From: Alphaproteobacteria bacterium
GTDB taxonomy: Bacteria; Myxococcota_A; UBA796; CAJQPC01
Reading direction: 5' to 3'
Assembly (NCBI GenBank): GCA_020632795.1
Contig: JACKEV010000013.1
Location: 62,001 to 126,000 of the forward strand
DNA length: 64,000 nt
Both the position numbers and the translations under genes were made by a program. How positions within the stretch are numbered: position 1 is the first letter of the stretch; each line of letters starts with the position of its first letter. The notes beneath the pieces are model-generated. The model saw only the letters and a program-made list of their open reading frames with translations. It did no database searches and had not been told where the DNA came from. Shown here in pieces: positions 8,639 through 17,510 of the stretch.

Positions 8639-10891
8639 TCAGCGCACGTACATCTCGGCGTAGGTCGACTTGCAGCTCGTGCCGTAGCAGAAGCCGCCCT
8701 GGCTGAAGACGCGACCCTCCGCGTTGCAGGGGTAGCTGTTCGCGTTGCAGGTCTCGTTGGAGAGGTAGCTGAGCTGGCGCAGGGAGAGGTCGTGGGTGCG
8801 CCAGGAGCTCTGGCAGCTCGTGCAGTTGCCGAGCCCGCCGGTCCAGCAGCAGCTCGCGAGCTGCAGGCCGATGATGGCGTTCTCGTTGCAGCCGGGGAAG
8901 CAGGAGCAGTTGGAGTCCAGGGGGCGCACGATGAAGACGTGGCTGTCGAGCTGGGCCTGGGTCAGGTTGGCGCTGCCGAAGTCGGCGCCGTCGGCCAGGG
9001 GCGAGGTGCTGCAGGCGTTGGGGTCGTACTCGGCGTTGATGAAGTTGGCGAAGTCGGTCACCCCGATCAGCGTGTAGAAGCCGAAGGTGTACTCCCCGGT
9101 GGTGACCATGAAGTCGTCGCCCTCGACCTCGGAGAAGGCCTCGCCCTTGTAGTCGTTGGTCGCCCGGTTCGCGATGCTGCCGAAGGTGGTGTCGTCGGTC
9201 CAGACGGTGAAGCTGTTCCAGGTGCGGACCGCGCTGCCCGAGCTGGTCAGCGCCTCGTTGACCACCGAGCCGACGAGGGTCCAGCCGCCGCCGTCGGTGG
9301 TCATGTCGCAGTAGGCGTCGTAGACCGCGCTGCTGGAGTCGTAGAGGCTGTAGGTGCCGTCGCCGGCCGAGGCGCCGTCGTCGAGGATCTCCAGGCAGCT
9401 CTCGGCGGGGCAGGCCGAGCCGGAGCCCAGCACGCCGTTGTCGACGACCGTGTCGCAGTCGTTGTCCACGCCGTCGCACAGCTCGGAGGCGCCGGGGTTG
9501 GACAGGGCGTCGGCGTCGTCGCAGTCGGTGTTGTCGGCGACGTAGCCGGAGGGCTGGTCGCAGTCGACGTCGCTGTCGTCGGGGTCGCCGTAGTTGTCGC
9601 TGTCGTCGTCGGCGTACCAGGTGCTGACGTCCACGGCGCTGTCCTCGTCGGTGGTGCCGTCGCAGTCGTCGTCCACGCTGTTGCAGTACTCGTCGGCGCC
9701 GGGGTGGACCGCGCCGCTGCCGTCGTCGCAGTCGGTGTTGTCGGCGACGTAGCCGGAGGGCCGGCTGCAGGAGAGCGTGGTGCTGCCGCTGTCGCCGTAG
9801 GTGTCGCTGTCGGCGTCGGCGTACCAGGTGCTGGCGTCGAGGGCGTCGTCCTCGTCGGTGGTGCCGTCGCAGTCGTCGTCCAGGCCGTTGCAGTACTCGT
9901 CCGCCCCCGGGTTCACGCTGCCGCGGCTGTCGTCGCAGTCGGTGCTGTCGGCGACGTAGCCGGAGGGCTGGCTGCAGGAGCGGGTCGTGTCGTCCGGGTC
10001 GCCGTAGCCGTCGGCGTCGCCGTCGGCGTACCAGGTGGGGGCGTCGTCGGCGTCGTCCTCGTCGGTGGTGCCGTCGCAGTCGTCGTCGACGCTGTTGCAG
10101 ACCTCCGTGGCGCCGGGGTTGACGCTGCCGTCGGCGTCGTCGCAGTCGGTGGCGTCGGCGACGTAGCCGGTGGGCTGCTCGCAGGAGGCCACCGCGTAGT
10201 CGGCGTCGCCGTAGGCGTCCGCGTCGGTGTCGGCGTACCAGGTCGGGGCGTCGACGGCCTCGCCCTCGTCGACCGCGCTGTCGCAGTCGTCGTCGATCGC
10301 GTTGCAGTACTCGTCGGCGCCCGGGTACACCGTGGCCATGGCGTCGTCGCAGTCGTCGGGGTTGGAGACGAAGCCCTCGGGCGGGTCGCAGCTGTCGATC
10401 ACACCGTCGATGTCGCCGTAGGTGTCGCCGTCGAGGTCGGCGTACCAGGTGGTCTGGACCTCCTCGTCGACGTCGCCGTCGCAGTCGTTGTCCAGCTCGT
10501 CGCAGCGCTCGGCGGCGTTGGGGTAGACCTCGTCGTTGCCGTCGTCGCAGTCCCCGCCCGCGGCCACATGGCCGGTGGGCGCGCTGCAGGCCTCGACCGC
10601 GGAGCTGTCCGGCCCGTAGCCGTCGCCGTCGCCGTCGGCGTACCAGGTGGTCGTCACGCCCTCGTCCACCACGCCGTCGCAGTTGTTGTCGACGCCGTCG
10701 CAGGTCTCGGTGTTCTCCGGGAACACGTTGGGGTCGTTGTCGTCGCAGTCCTCCGAGGCGGGGGAGCCGTCGCCGTCCTCGTCGATCACCACGCCGGTGT
10801 CGTCGGTCGTCCCGGTCTCGGAGGGGGTGTCCTTGTTGGTGCAGCCCGCCGCGACAAGGGCGGCGAGGGAGAGGAGAGTGAACGCGCGCAT
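8639..10891 (-). CDS. MopE-repeat lipoprotein with C-terminal fibrinogen-like domain (paralog 2)
   Basis: This 750-residue protein has a lipoprotein signal MRAFTLLSLAALVAAGC (lipobox VAAGC), seven MopE-type modules of about 55-60 residues (WYAD-x-D-x-D, GY, DCDD, PGA, C-x-x-x-DDDCDG), and then a fibrinogen-like domain from about residue 497 with YCDMTTDGGGWTLV (Tyr527-Cys528). Its C-terminal domain is richer in Cys than that of paralog 1 (for example CSCFPGC and CCWTGGLGNCTSCQ), implying several disulfides and so an exported location. The start is secure: GGAGGT lies six bases before the ATG at 10891. The DNA of the modules is itself repetitive, reflecting internal duplication. It is likely an outer-membrane-anchored, metal-binding surface protein; ligand and function are not known. 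Confidence 0.88.
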   Translation of the reverse strand: MRAFTLLSLAALVAAGCTNKDTPSETGTTDDTGVVIDEDGDGSPASEDCDDNDPNVFPENTETCDGVDNNCDGVVDEGVTTTWYADGDGDGYGPDSSAVEACSAPTGHVAAGGDCDDGNDEVYPNAAERCDELDNDCDGDVDEEVQTTWYADLDGDTYGDIDGVIDSCDPPEGFVSNPDDCDDAMATVYPGADEYCNAIDDDCDSAVDEGEAVDAPTWYADTDADAYGDADYAVASCEQPTGYVADATDCDDADGSVNPGATEVCNSVDDDCDGTTDEDDADDAPTWYADGDADGYGDPDDTTRSCSQPSGYVADSTDCDDSRGSVNPGADEYCNGLDDDCDGTTDEDDALDASTWYADADSDTYGDSGSTTLSCSRPSGYVADNTDCDDGSGAVHPGADEYCNSVDDDCDGTTDEDSAVDVSTWYADDDSDNYGDPDDSDVDCDQPSGYVADNTDCDDADALSNPGASELCDGVDNDCDTVVDNGVLGSGSACPAESCLEILDDGASAGDGTYSLYDSSSAVYDAYCDMTTDGGGWTLVGSVVNEALTSSGSAVRTWNSFTVWTDDTTFGSIANRATNDYKGEAFSEVEGDDFMVTTGEYTFGFYTLIGVTDFANFINAEYDPNACSTSPLADGADFGSANLTQAQLDSHVFIVRPLDSNCSCFPGCNENAIIGLQLASCCWTGGLGNCTSCQSSWRTHDLSLRQLSYLSNETCNANSYPCNAEGRVFSQGGFCYGTSCKSTYAEMYVR

Positions 10892-10974
10892 CCTGGCACC
10901 TCCGGCGTCTTCTTGGGTTCGGCCAGGGTACCGGATTTTCGTAGAATTCGGCGGTCGGGTTGTGACCGGAGCGC

Positions 10975-11790
10975 TCAGCGCTGCGCTGCAGCAGCCAACA
11001 CCATCCCCCGCAGCGCCCGCGCCGCCGGAGACAGCCGCTCCATCCCCGGATGCAGGAGCCCCAGCTGTCGGATCACCGGGGTGCGTTTGTCGCACAGCGC
11101 CACCAGCGCGCCGGTCTCCAGCTCGGCGTGGCAGGAGGCCCGGCTGAGCAGCGCCACGCCCATGCCGGCCTGCACCATGCCCTTGACCGCGCCGATGCTG
11201 CCCAGCTCCATGGCGATCGGCCGCTCCGGGAAGTGGCGCTCCACGGTGGCCCGGAACGAGGTCCCCGTGGCGAAGGTCACGAACGGGGCGTCCGCGGGCG
11301 TGCCCGGGGCGGCGACCAGGATGAGGGGGTCCTCCAGCCAGGGCTCGCCTTGACCCTGCACGATCCCGAGGTCGAGCTGCCCGGCGGCGACCGCCTCGGG
11401 CACCCGGGGGGTGAACACCTCGCGCACCCGCAGCTCGATCTCCGGGAACCGGGCCCGGAAGGCCGCGAGCACCGGGGGCAGCAGGGCCGTGCAGGCCGTG
11501 GCCCCCCCGCCGATGGTCACCCGCCCGGCCCGCAGGCCCTCCACCTCGGCCACCGCCCGGGTGCCCGCCTCGACCGCCGCGAGGGCGGCGCGGGCGTGGG
11601 GCAGGAGCGCCTCGCCCGCCGCGGTGGGGACCGCCCCCCGCGGCAGCCGGACCAGCAGCCGGGCCCCGAGCTGCTCCTCCAGGCGCCGGAGGGAGGCGCT
11701 GATGGTGGGCTGGGTCAGGTGCGCGCGGTGGGCGGCGGCGGTGAAGCTGCCCTCCTCCACGACCAGGACGAAGTGGTGCAGGGAATCCAT
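10975..11790 (-). CDS. LysR-family transcriptional regulator
   Basis: This 271-residue protein has an N-terminal LysR winged helix-turn-helix (FVLVVEEGSFTAAAHRAHL followed by TQPTISASLRRLEEQLGARL, residues about 7-47) and a periplasmic-binding-protein-like effector domain starting near GRVTIGGGATACTALLPPVL. It is divergent from a TauE/SafE anion transporter, the usual arrangement of a LysR regulator with its target, so it probably controls that gene in response to a small organic or sulfur-containing anion (inferred). A perfect 10-bp inverted repeat lies across its start codon. No Shine-Dalgarno sequence precedes the ATG, and a good -10 hexamer (TAGAAT on this strand, 11811-11806) is only about 15-20 bases upstream, so the mRNA may be leaderless or nearly so. 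Confidence 0.93.
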   Translation of the reverse strand: MDSLHHFVLVVEEGSFTAAAHRAHLTQPTISASLRRLEEQLGARLLVRLPRGAVPTAAGEALLPHARAALAAVEAGTRAVAEVEGLRAGRVTIGGGATACTALLPPVLAAFRARFPEIELRVREVFTPRVPEAVAAGQLDLGIVQGQGEPWLEDPLILVAAPGTPADAPFVTFATGTSFRATVERHFPERPIAMELGSIGAVKGMVQAGMGVALLSRASCHAELETGALVALCDKRTPVIRQLGLLHPGMERLSPAARALRGMVLAAAAQR

Positions 11791-11809
11791 AGAGAAAGTC
11801 TATGGATTC
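11783..11809. promoter_or_regulatory. 27-bp inverted repeat over the lysR start, probable LysR operator
   Basis: Bases 11783-11792 (GAATCCATAG) and 11800-11809 (CTATGGATTC) are perfect reverse complements around a 7-bp spacer. The repeat covers the lysR start codon (11788-11790) and touches its likely -10 hexamer (11806-11811). It contains T-N11-A spacings typical of LysR-type boxes. A weak rightward promoter for the transporter (TTGGTT 11825-11830, 18 bp, TAGGTT 11849-11854) lies next to it. A bound regulator here could repress its own gene and activate the divergent one; this is inferred from position. Confidence 0.6.
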
Positions 11810-11903
11810 TACAGAAAGAATTCATTGGTTTTCTGGATTCCGACCGCCTAGGTTGAGAACAGACGCGGCGTTCAAGGCACACGAACGCCGAACTGGAGGC
11901 GCG

Positions 11904-12623
11904 ATGCTTGCGTCGATGTTGATGTCCGCCCCCCTCGGGGTGGCGGCGGGGCTGATCACGACCGTGGCGGGCATGGGGGGTGGGCTGCTGCTGCTGCTCT
12001 CCCTGGCCCTGCTGAACGACCCGCTGACCGCGCTGGCGGTCTCCGCGCCCGCGCTGCTGGTGGGGAACGCGCACCGGGTGTGGCTGTACCGGCGGGACGT
12101 CGATCGCCGCACGGTGCTCCCCTTCGCGATCGGGGCGCTGCTGGGGGCCATCCCGGGGGGCCTGCTGGCGACGAAGCTGCCGTCGGGGCTCATCACCGGG
12201 GCGATGCTGATCATGGCGCTGTTGGCCCTGGGCAAGGCGATGGGCCTCAAGGTCGAGCCCCCCGCCCGCGCGGCGCTGCCCTACGGCGCGTTCACCGGGG
12301 CGGTCACCGCGACGAGCGGCGGGGCCGGGGTGCTGGTGGGCCCGTTCATGATGGCGCGGGGCCTCACAGGGACCGCCTACGTGGCCAGCAACGCCGCGGT
12401 CGCGTGCACGATGCACCTCGGCCGCCTGACGGCCTACGGGCTGGGCGGGGTCGCCGACGGCGGCACGATCGCCCACGGCCTGGTGCTCGCGGCGGCCATC
12501 GCCACCGGGAACCTGCTCGGAGACGCCGCCCGGCGCCGCCTGGGCGGCCAGCGGCAGAGCTGGCTCCAGCGCGCCGTGATGGTGGGCTGCGTGGGGCTCG
12601 CCCTGGTGAGCGCGGCGTCGTAG
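11904..12623 (+). CDS. TauE/SafE-family (sulfite exporter-like) membrane transporter
   Basis: This 239-residue polytopic membrane protein has two half-domains that each begin with a Gly-rich hydrophobic helix (GVAAGLITTVAGMGGGLLLL and AFTGAVTATSGGAGVLVGPF), the internal duplication typical of the TauE/SafE/YfcA (DUF81) family of inner-membrane anion exporters. About six to eight helices are visible. The start at 11904 follows GGAGG by four bases; the frame is open further upstream, but that stretch holds the divergent lysR promoter. Regulation by the adjacent LysR protein is likely. Ten bases downstream another gene begins, so they may be co-transcribed. The substrate (sulfite, sulfoacetate or other anion) is not indicated. 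Confidence 0.85.
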   Translation: MLASMLMSAPLGVAAGLITTVAGMGGGLLLLLSLALLNDPLTALAVSAPALLVGNAHRVWLYRRDVDRRTVLPFAIGALLGAIPGGLLATKLPSGLITGAMLIMALLALGKAMGLKVEPPARAALPYGAFTGAVTATSGGAGVLVGPFMMARGLTGTAYVASNAAVACTMHLGRLTAYGLGGVADGGTIAHGLVLAAAIATGNLLGDAARRRLGGQRQSWLQRAVMVGCVGLALVSAAS

Positions 12624-12632
12624 GGTGGGGGC

Positions 12633-13478
12633 GTGAGCGCGCCCGCCGACCGGATCCAGCAGCAGATGCACGAGCTTGGGGTCCGCCCCCTCGACCCCGG
12701 ACGCCTCCCGCCCGGGGTCGTGGTGGTGCGGGGCCTGTTCCTGCCCTCCTTCGCGGGGCCGACCCTGATCGAGCTGCGGGAGAACGGCCCCATCGCGACC
12801 CTCTCGCTGCGGGGGTGGGGGCCCGACGCGGCGCCGCTGCGGCCGGGCTTCCTCGCCGATCGGCACAGCGAGATCGCCGTCGTGCGCCGCGCCGCGGGGA
12901 CGCCGATGTGGCGGCAGCTCCAGGGCCCGGCGGGACCCGAGCTGGAGGCCGCCCCCCGCAGCGGGATCGGCATCGACGGCATGACGGTGCGGGTGGAGGT
13001 CCTGCTGGACGGCGCGCTGCGGGCGGTCGACGACTGGAGCCCCCGGCCGGGCACCCCCGTCCATCGGGCCCTCGCCACGCTGTTCACCCTGGCGAGCTGC
13101 AACCTGAGGGACCCCCGCAGCCAGCGCCAGCTCGACGGGCTCCAACTTCACCTGGAGGGGCGGGGGAGCGCACGCGACCGGGGCGGACGCCCCCGCCGGC
13201 TGCGACTGTTCGGCGACCTCCACCGCTACGACGTGGCCCGACTCCAGGCCATCGCGGACGGCATCCCCCCCGACGACGCCCTGCTCATCGAGGTCGAGGC
13301 GCTTGAGTCTGCCGACGATCCGAGCCTGGCGGCGCTGCGGCGGATCGCAGCGCGCCCCGGGCCGACCGCGTGGTGGGCGGGGACCGAGGAGAGGGCGGCG
13401 TGGCTGCGGGGACAGCTCCCAGAAGCGGCTGTTTTTGTTCGTCTAGATCGCGCGATGGCCAACCTGGGGGGCGGGTGA
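12633..13478 (+). CDS. Uncharacterised cytoplasmic protein, 281 aa
   Basis: A GTG start at 12633, nine bases after the transporter stop, gives a 281-residue soluble protein, Arg- and Pro-rich with no signal peptide or membrane helix. Recognisable features are few: a beta-rich N-terminal half (GVVVVRGLFLPSFAGPTLIE and TVRVEVLLDGALRAVDDW) and a more alpha/beta C-terminal half (FGDLHRYDVARLQAIADGIP) ending in WWAGTEERAAWL. I do not recognise the family. Position suggests co-transcription with the transporter, but a functional link cannot be claimed. The coding assignment rests on GC-rich third positions, length and tight spacing. Confidence 0.6.
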   Translation: MSAPADRIQQQMHELGVRPLDPGRLPPGVVVVRGLFLPSFAGPTLIELRENGPIATLSLRGWGPDAAPLRPGFLADRHSEIAVVRRAAGTPMWRQLQGPAGPELEAAPRSGIGIDGMTVRVEVLLDGALRAVDDWSPRPGTPVHRALATLFTLASCNLRDPRSQRQLDGLQLHLEGRGSARDRGGRPRRLRLFGDLHRYDVARLQAIADGIPPDDALLIEVEALESADDPSLAALRRIAARPGPTAWWAGTEERAAWLRGQLPEAAVFVRLDRAMANLGGG

Positions 13479-13763
13479 GCGGGGGGGCGGATTCAGCCAC
13501 TTCTACGGTTCCCCCGGGGTTTTGAACTGTGTGTCACTTTTCTTGTCAGAGTTGCTCATAGTGGAATTTGTAGGAAGATTTTCATTATTTGTAACTTTTT
13601 CAGAAAGTCCAAACGTAACGCGGATCATGTACTTTGATTTCAGGTGACGGATTCACCTCGCTTGAAGGACGCCCCACACCTCCCCGAAGCCCCCGCGTGA
13701 CCGTACGGAGTACGGACGCAACCTGGCCTCTCTCCTGAAACGAGGCGGCCGTCACCCCCATTA
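13479..13763. other. AT-rich intergenic island between convergent genes, possible small-RNA locus
   Basis: Bases about 13520-13660 are strikingly AT-rich compared with the rest of the window, with runs such as TTTTCATTATTTGTAAC. Both flanking genes end here (a rightward gene at 13478, a leftward gene at 13866), so the island is not needed as their promoter. Weak rightward promoter-like hexamers exist (TTGTCA at 13543-13548). GC-rich sequence and a perfect hairpin (13764-13806) follow. No protein-coding frame was found. It could be a promoter plus non-coding RNA ending at the hairpin, or foreign sequence. Confidence 0.4.
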
Positions 13764-13806
13764 GCGGTCGGGTGATCTGACACTCTCCCCCGGATCACCC
13801 GACCGC
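13764..13806 (+). terminator. Perfect 14-bp-arm hairpin, terminator-like
   Basis: GCGGTCGGGTGATC (13764-13777) pairs exactly with GATCACCCGACCGC (13793-13806) around a 15-base loop. A short CTTT follows on the plus strand. The U-tract is weak, so it may be a bidirectional terminator for the two convergent genes or the 3' end of a small RNA starting in the AT-rich island upstream. Confidence 0.65.
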
Positions 13807-13865
13807 CTTTGGTTCCCGACTGGCCTGCGCCGCCCCGCTTCGCTGACGTGCCGATGGGGTCGGCC

Positions 13866-16800
13866 TTACGGAAGGGCCGCCGCCAGCGTCGCGACCCGCT
13901 CCCCGGGCAGGGAGCGCGCCCCCATGCCGGACGCCTCCAGCAGCGCGCGGGCCTCGGCGAGCCGGGCGCGGGCCTCCTCCTGATCCCCTCGCACCCTGGC
14001 GATCTCGCCTGAGGCCACCAGCAGCTCGATCCGGGGCTCCGCGAAGGCGGCGTCGCCGTCCAGGTTCAGGCCGCGGAGCACCGCCGCCTCGGCCGCGTCG
14101 ACCTCGCCCAGCGCCAGGGAGATGTGGGCGTCCAGGGCCAACCCCTCGGCGAGGTTGCCCTTCGCGTCGAGGTCGCTGTAGATCTCCAGCGCCATGCCCA
14201 TCGCGGCGTGGGCGCTGCGGGGGTCGGCCCAGGCGAGGTGGTAGCGGGCGCGCTGGTGGTGCAGGTAGCCCTCGGTGAGCCGGGCGTTGATGCCCGCCAG
14301 CAGGCGCTCGGCCCGGCGGATCTCGGCGTCCGCCTCGGCCAGGCGCCCGGTCTGGATGTAGAGCTGGGCCCGGCGCAGGCGCATGTGGCCCTCGATGTCG
14401 GGCATGACCATCTCCCCGGCGTGCTGGACGGCCTCGCCCAGCACCTGCTCCACCTCCTCCAGGTGGCCGAGCTGCTCCAGGGCGAGGATGCGCAGGCGGT
14501 TCAGGAAGCCGCGGTCGAGGGCGCTGTCCGTCTCGTCGGCGACCGCCAGGGCCTCGTTGATCACCGCGCGGGCCTGGCTGAGCCGGCCGCCGTAGAGGCA
14601 GGCGTGGGCCAGGTACCAGCGGGTCACCGCCTCGCGGATCAGGTCGCCGGCCCCTACGATCTGGGCGACGGCGGCCTCCAGGACCCGGATGCGCTCCTCG
14701 GCGGGCAGCTCTGGGGAGAGCCGGATGCGCCAGGCGCGGGCCTGCCCCTCCACCGCCGGGTCGGGCACGACCTCCAGCAGCTCCAGGGCCTCGTCGGCCC
14801 AGGCTTGGGCCCGGTCGAGCTTGTACCGCTCCTTGTAGAGGATGGACAGCACGAGGCAGGCGTCCCGGGCGGTCTCCATCGCGCCGACGCGCTCCCCCAG
14901 CTCGTAGGCGGACTCGGCCTCGGCGATGGCCTCGTCGTAGCGGTTGGCGTTGCGCAGCAGCCGGGACGCGCAGAGCTGCATCTCCACCCGCAGGGCGGGG
15001 TTGGGGCCGGCGCGCAGGGCGGCCTCGACCAGGTCCAGGCCCCGGTCGGCGGGCCCCTCGCGGCGGTACAGCTCGCCGACCAGCAGGGAGAGGGAGCCGG
15101 CCACGTCGGCCTCACCGGCGGCGGCGCAGCGCAGCACGGCGGCGTCGAGGTTGGGCCACTCGGCGCGGATGCGGGCCCGGCGGGCGCCCTGCCCGCGCTG
15201 GAACAGGGCCGCGCGGAACACGGGGCGGCCGAACTGGGCGTAGTACAGGCGGAAGGCCTGCTCCGCCGCCGCGGCCAGCGCGCCGGACTGCTCCCGGGTG
15301 TAGGCCCGCACCGCGTCGTAGAGGCGGTAGCGCACGCCCAGGGCGGTGGGCTCGGTGGTGACGAGGCTGCGCTCCACCAGGCGGCGCAGGAGGTCGGCGG
15401 GGGGCGGCGCGTCGGGGAAGGTGTCCGCGAAGTCGAGGATCTCCTCGGCGGCGTCCATGAAGAAGGGGCCAGGGAACGCCCCCAGGTGGGCCATGGCGTG
15501 GACCTCCCAGGGGGTGAGCCGGGTCCAGGTCCAGGCGATGGCCCGGCGCAGGGAGGCGTGGCGGCCGTCGCCCTCGCCGCCCAGCTCCAGGGGCTGGTCC
15601 CGCAGGCGGGCCAGCAGCTCCTCGACCCGGGAGAGGCCCATCCAGCTCGCCGCGAGGCGGATGCCCAGGGGCAGGCGGTCGAGCAGGTCGACCAGGGCGT
15701 CCACGGTCGCGGGGTCGGCGGCCTCGAAGTCGCGCCGGGCCAGGCGGGCGCGGGCCAGGAAGAGGGCGCGGGCGGCGTCGGGGGCGAGGGGCGGGACGAC
15801 CAGGGTCTCGGCGTGGGCGACGGGCTCGCGGCTGGTGATGAGCAGGCGCAGGTCGGGGGCGTGGGTGGCCAGGGCGTCGACCAGGGGGCCCAGGGCCTCG
15901 CTGACCTGCTCGGCGTTGTCGAGGACGAGCAGGGTGTCGCCCCGGAAGGCGAGCGCGCGGGCGACGCGGGCGCTGTCCTGGCCCTCGCCGGGCAGGTTCA
16001 GGGCGCGCTCCAGGGCCAGCACGACGCCGGGCAGGTCGGTGACCTCGGCCACGCTGCACCACCACACGCCGCCGGGCAGCTCGGGGCGCAGGCGCTCCAT
16101 CGCCGCGCGGGCGAGGCGCGTCTTGCCGACCCCGCCGGGGCCGCGCAGGGTGACCCGGCGGCGCGCCTCCAGGCGGTCCACGAGCTGGTCGAGCAGGGCC
16201 TCGCGGCCGACGAAGAGGTCCCCCTCGGGCGCGGCGGTGGCGGCCTCCTGCTGGTTGGCGAAGCGCCGGCCGGCCAGGGCCGGGGGCAGCACGGAGACGC
16301 AGCGGTGGGCGGCGGGCTCCACGGCCAGGCCCGCCCAGCGCTCCGGGGACGCCGCCGCGAAAGCCTCGGGGGAGAGCAGCACCTGTCCCCCCTCGGTCTC
16401 GCGCAGCAGCGCCCGGAGCGCGGCGGCGGCTGGCCCCCACCAGCGGCGGCCCCCGGGCCCGGCGGGCAGGGCGCCGTGGTGGACGGCGATGGCCACCCGG
16501 GGGCCCCGGAACAGCAGCGCCCCGTCGGCGTCCCGGACCTCGGCCAGGGCGCGGTGGGCGAGCAGGGCCTCGGGCCAGGGCTGCTCCAGCAGGCGGGCCT
16601 GGGCGGCAGCGCCGAAGGCCAGGGCGTCGTCGACCGCGGCGAAGCGCAGGCGGACCAGGCTGTCGGGGCCGGTGATCGGAGTGCCCTGGTGGTGGCGGGC
16701 GAGGGCCTCCAGGGTGGCGTGCAGGCCCTCGATGGCCTGGGCGGTGGCGTCGGCGTCGTGGGCCCACCACCGGGCCTCGTCCACCAGGGCGGCGAGGGCG

Positions 16801-17510
16801 AGGGCGGCCTGCCCCTCGTCGCGGGCGGGCAGGGCCAGCACGTAGCCCTGGCCCCGGCGGGTCAGCAGCCAGCGGGGCTCGGCCGCGTCGGGCTCGATCT
16901 TCTGGCGCAGGCGCAGGACGAGGGTGTCCAGGGCGCGGCTGCGGGGGGAGGCGTGGCCGTACACCTTGCGGGAGAGCCGCCCGCGATCCCACACGGTCCC
17001 GGGGGCCGAGGCCAGGGCGTCCAGCAGGGCGGCCTCGTTGGCGGTCAGGCTGCGCGCGCCGTCGGGGTGCAGCACCTTCATCGCGTCGAGCTGGACGGTG
17101 ACCGGGCCCAGGCGCAGAGCGCGGCCGGCCCGGGGCAGGGGGGCCTGCGCCTTGGGGGCCTCGGGCGGGCCTGGCGCGGCCTCGGGCGGCGCGGCCCCCC
17201 GCAGCTCCAGCCGGTAGCCGGTGCCGTGGATGGTCAGCAGGTGCAGGGGGTCGGCGGGGTCGGCCTCGATCTTGTTGCGCAGCCGGGAGATGGCGTTGTC
17301 CGCCGCCCGGCTGAGCACCGCCTCGGCGTAGCCCCAGACCTCGGTGAGCAGCTCCTCGCGGGTGACGTCCTGGCCCTGGCGCGCGGCGAGGTAGCGCAGC
17401 AGCTCCACCTCGCGGGTGGTGAGCCGCACCAGCCCGCCGTCGGCGCGCAGGACCCGACCCTGGTCCAGGTTCACCGTGCAGGCGGAGAGCCGCAGCAGGG
17501 ACGCGCTCAT
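13866..17510 (-). CDS. Large signal-integrating regulator: tandem OmpR-type winged helices, cyclase-like domain, NB-ARC ATPase, TPR repeats
   Basis: This 1214-residue cytoplasmic protein has two OmpR/PhoB-type winged-helix domains in tandem: residues about 1-105 (LTTREVELLRYLAARQGQ to HGTGYRLE) and about 130-222 (LTANEAALLDALAS to RRGQGYVL). A region (about 230-400) resembling a degenerate class III nucleotide-cyclase domain follows (VDDALAFGAAAQARLLEQPW and WWGPAAAALRALL with GGQVLLSPEAF). Next is an NB-ARC/STAND ATPase with Walker A RGPGGVGKTRLA (Lys463) and Walker B TLLVLDNAEQ, and then TPR-like helices to the end. Such proteins couple ligand binding at the repeats and ATP-driven oligomerisation to DNA binding. 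It overlaps the upstream hydrolase gene by 4 bp (ATGA), so they are co-transcribed. No clear target gene is adjacent other than the hydrolase. Confidence 0.85.
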   Translation of the reverse strand: MSASLLRLSACTVNLDQGRVLRADGGLVRLTTREVELLRYLAARQGQDVTREELLTEVWGYAEAVLSRAADNAISRLRNKIEADPADPLHLLTIHGTGYRLELRGAAPPEAAPGPPEAPKAQAPLPRAGRALRLGPVTVQLDAMKVLHPDGARSLTANEAALLDALASAPGTVWDRGRLSRKVYGHASPRSRALDTLVLRLRQKIEPDAAEPRWLLTRRGQGYVLALPARDEGQAALALAALVDEARWWAHDADATAQAIEGLHATLEALARHHQGTPITGPDSLVRLRFAAVDDALAFGAAAQARLLEQPWPEALLAHRALAEVRDADGALLFRGPRVAIAVHHGALPAGPGGRRWWGPAAAALRALLRETEGGQVLLSPEAFAAASPERWAGLAVEPAAHRCVSVLPPALAGRRFANQQEAATAAPEGDLFVGREALLDQLVDRLEARRRVTLRGPGGVGKTRLARAAMERLRPELPGGVWWCSVAEVTDLPGVVLALERALNLPGEGQDSARVARALAFRGDTLLVLDNAEQVSEALGPLVDALATHAPDLRLLITSREPVAHAETLVVPPLAPDAARALFLARARLARRDFEAADPATVDALVDLLDRLPLGIRLAASWMGLSRVEELLARLRDQPLELGGEGDGRHASLRRAIAWTWTRLTPWEVHAMAHLGAFPGPFFMDAAEEILDFADTFPDAPPPADLLRRLVERSLVTTEPTALGVRYRLYDAVRAYTREQSGALAAAAEQAFRLYYAQFGRPVFRAALFQRGQGARRARIRAEWPNLDAAVLRCAAAGEADVAGSLSLLVGELYRREGPADRGLDLVEAALRAGPNPALRVEMQLCASRLLRNANRYDEAIAEAESAYELGERVGAMETARDACLVLSILYKERYKLDRAQAWADEALELLEVVPDPAVEGQARAWRIRLSPELPAEERIRVLEAAVAQIVGAGDLIREAVTRWYLAHACLYGGRLSQARAVINEALAVADETDSALDRGFLNRLRILALEQLGHLEEVEQVLGEAVQHAGEMVMPDIEGHMRLRRAQLYIQTGRLAEADAEIRRAERLLAGINARLTEGYLHHQRARYHLAWADPRSAHAAMGMALEIYSDLDAKGNLAEGLALDAHISLALGEVDAAEAAVLRGLNLDGDAAFAEPRIELLVASGEIARVRGDQEEARARLAEARALLEASGMGARSLPGERVATLAAALP

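Noticed and set aside
8330..11353. Forward 1007-residue frame over the second MopE-repeat gene
   Set aside because: Val/Gly/Ala repeats are the mirror image of the Asp-rich modules; the leftward frame has a signal peptide, repeats and a domain.
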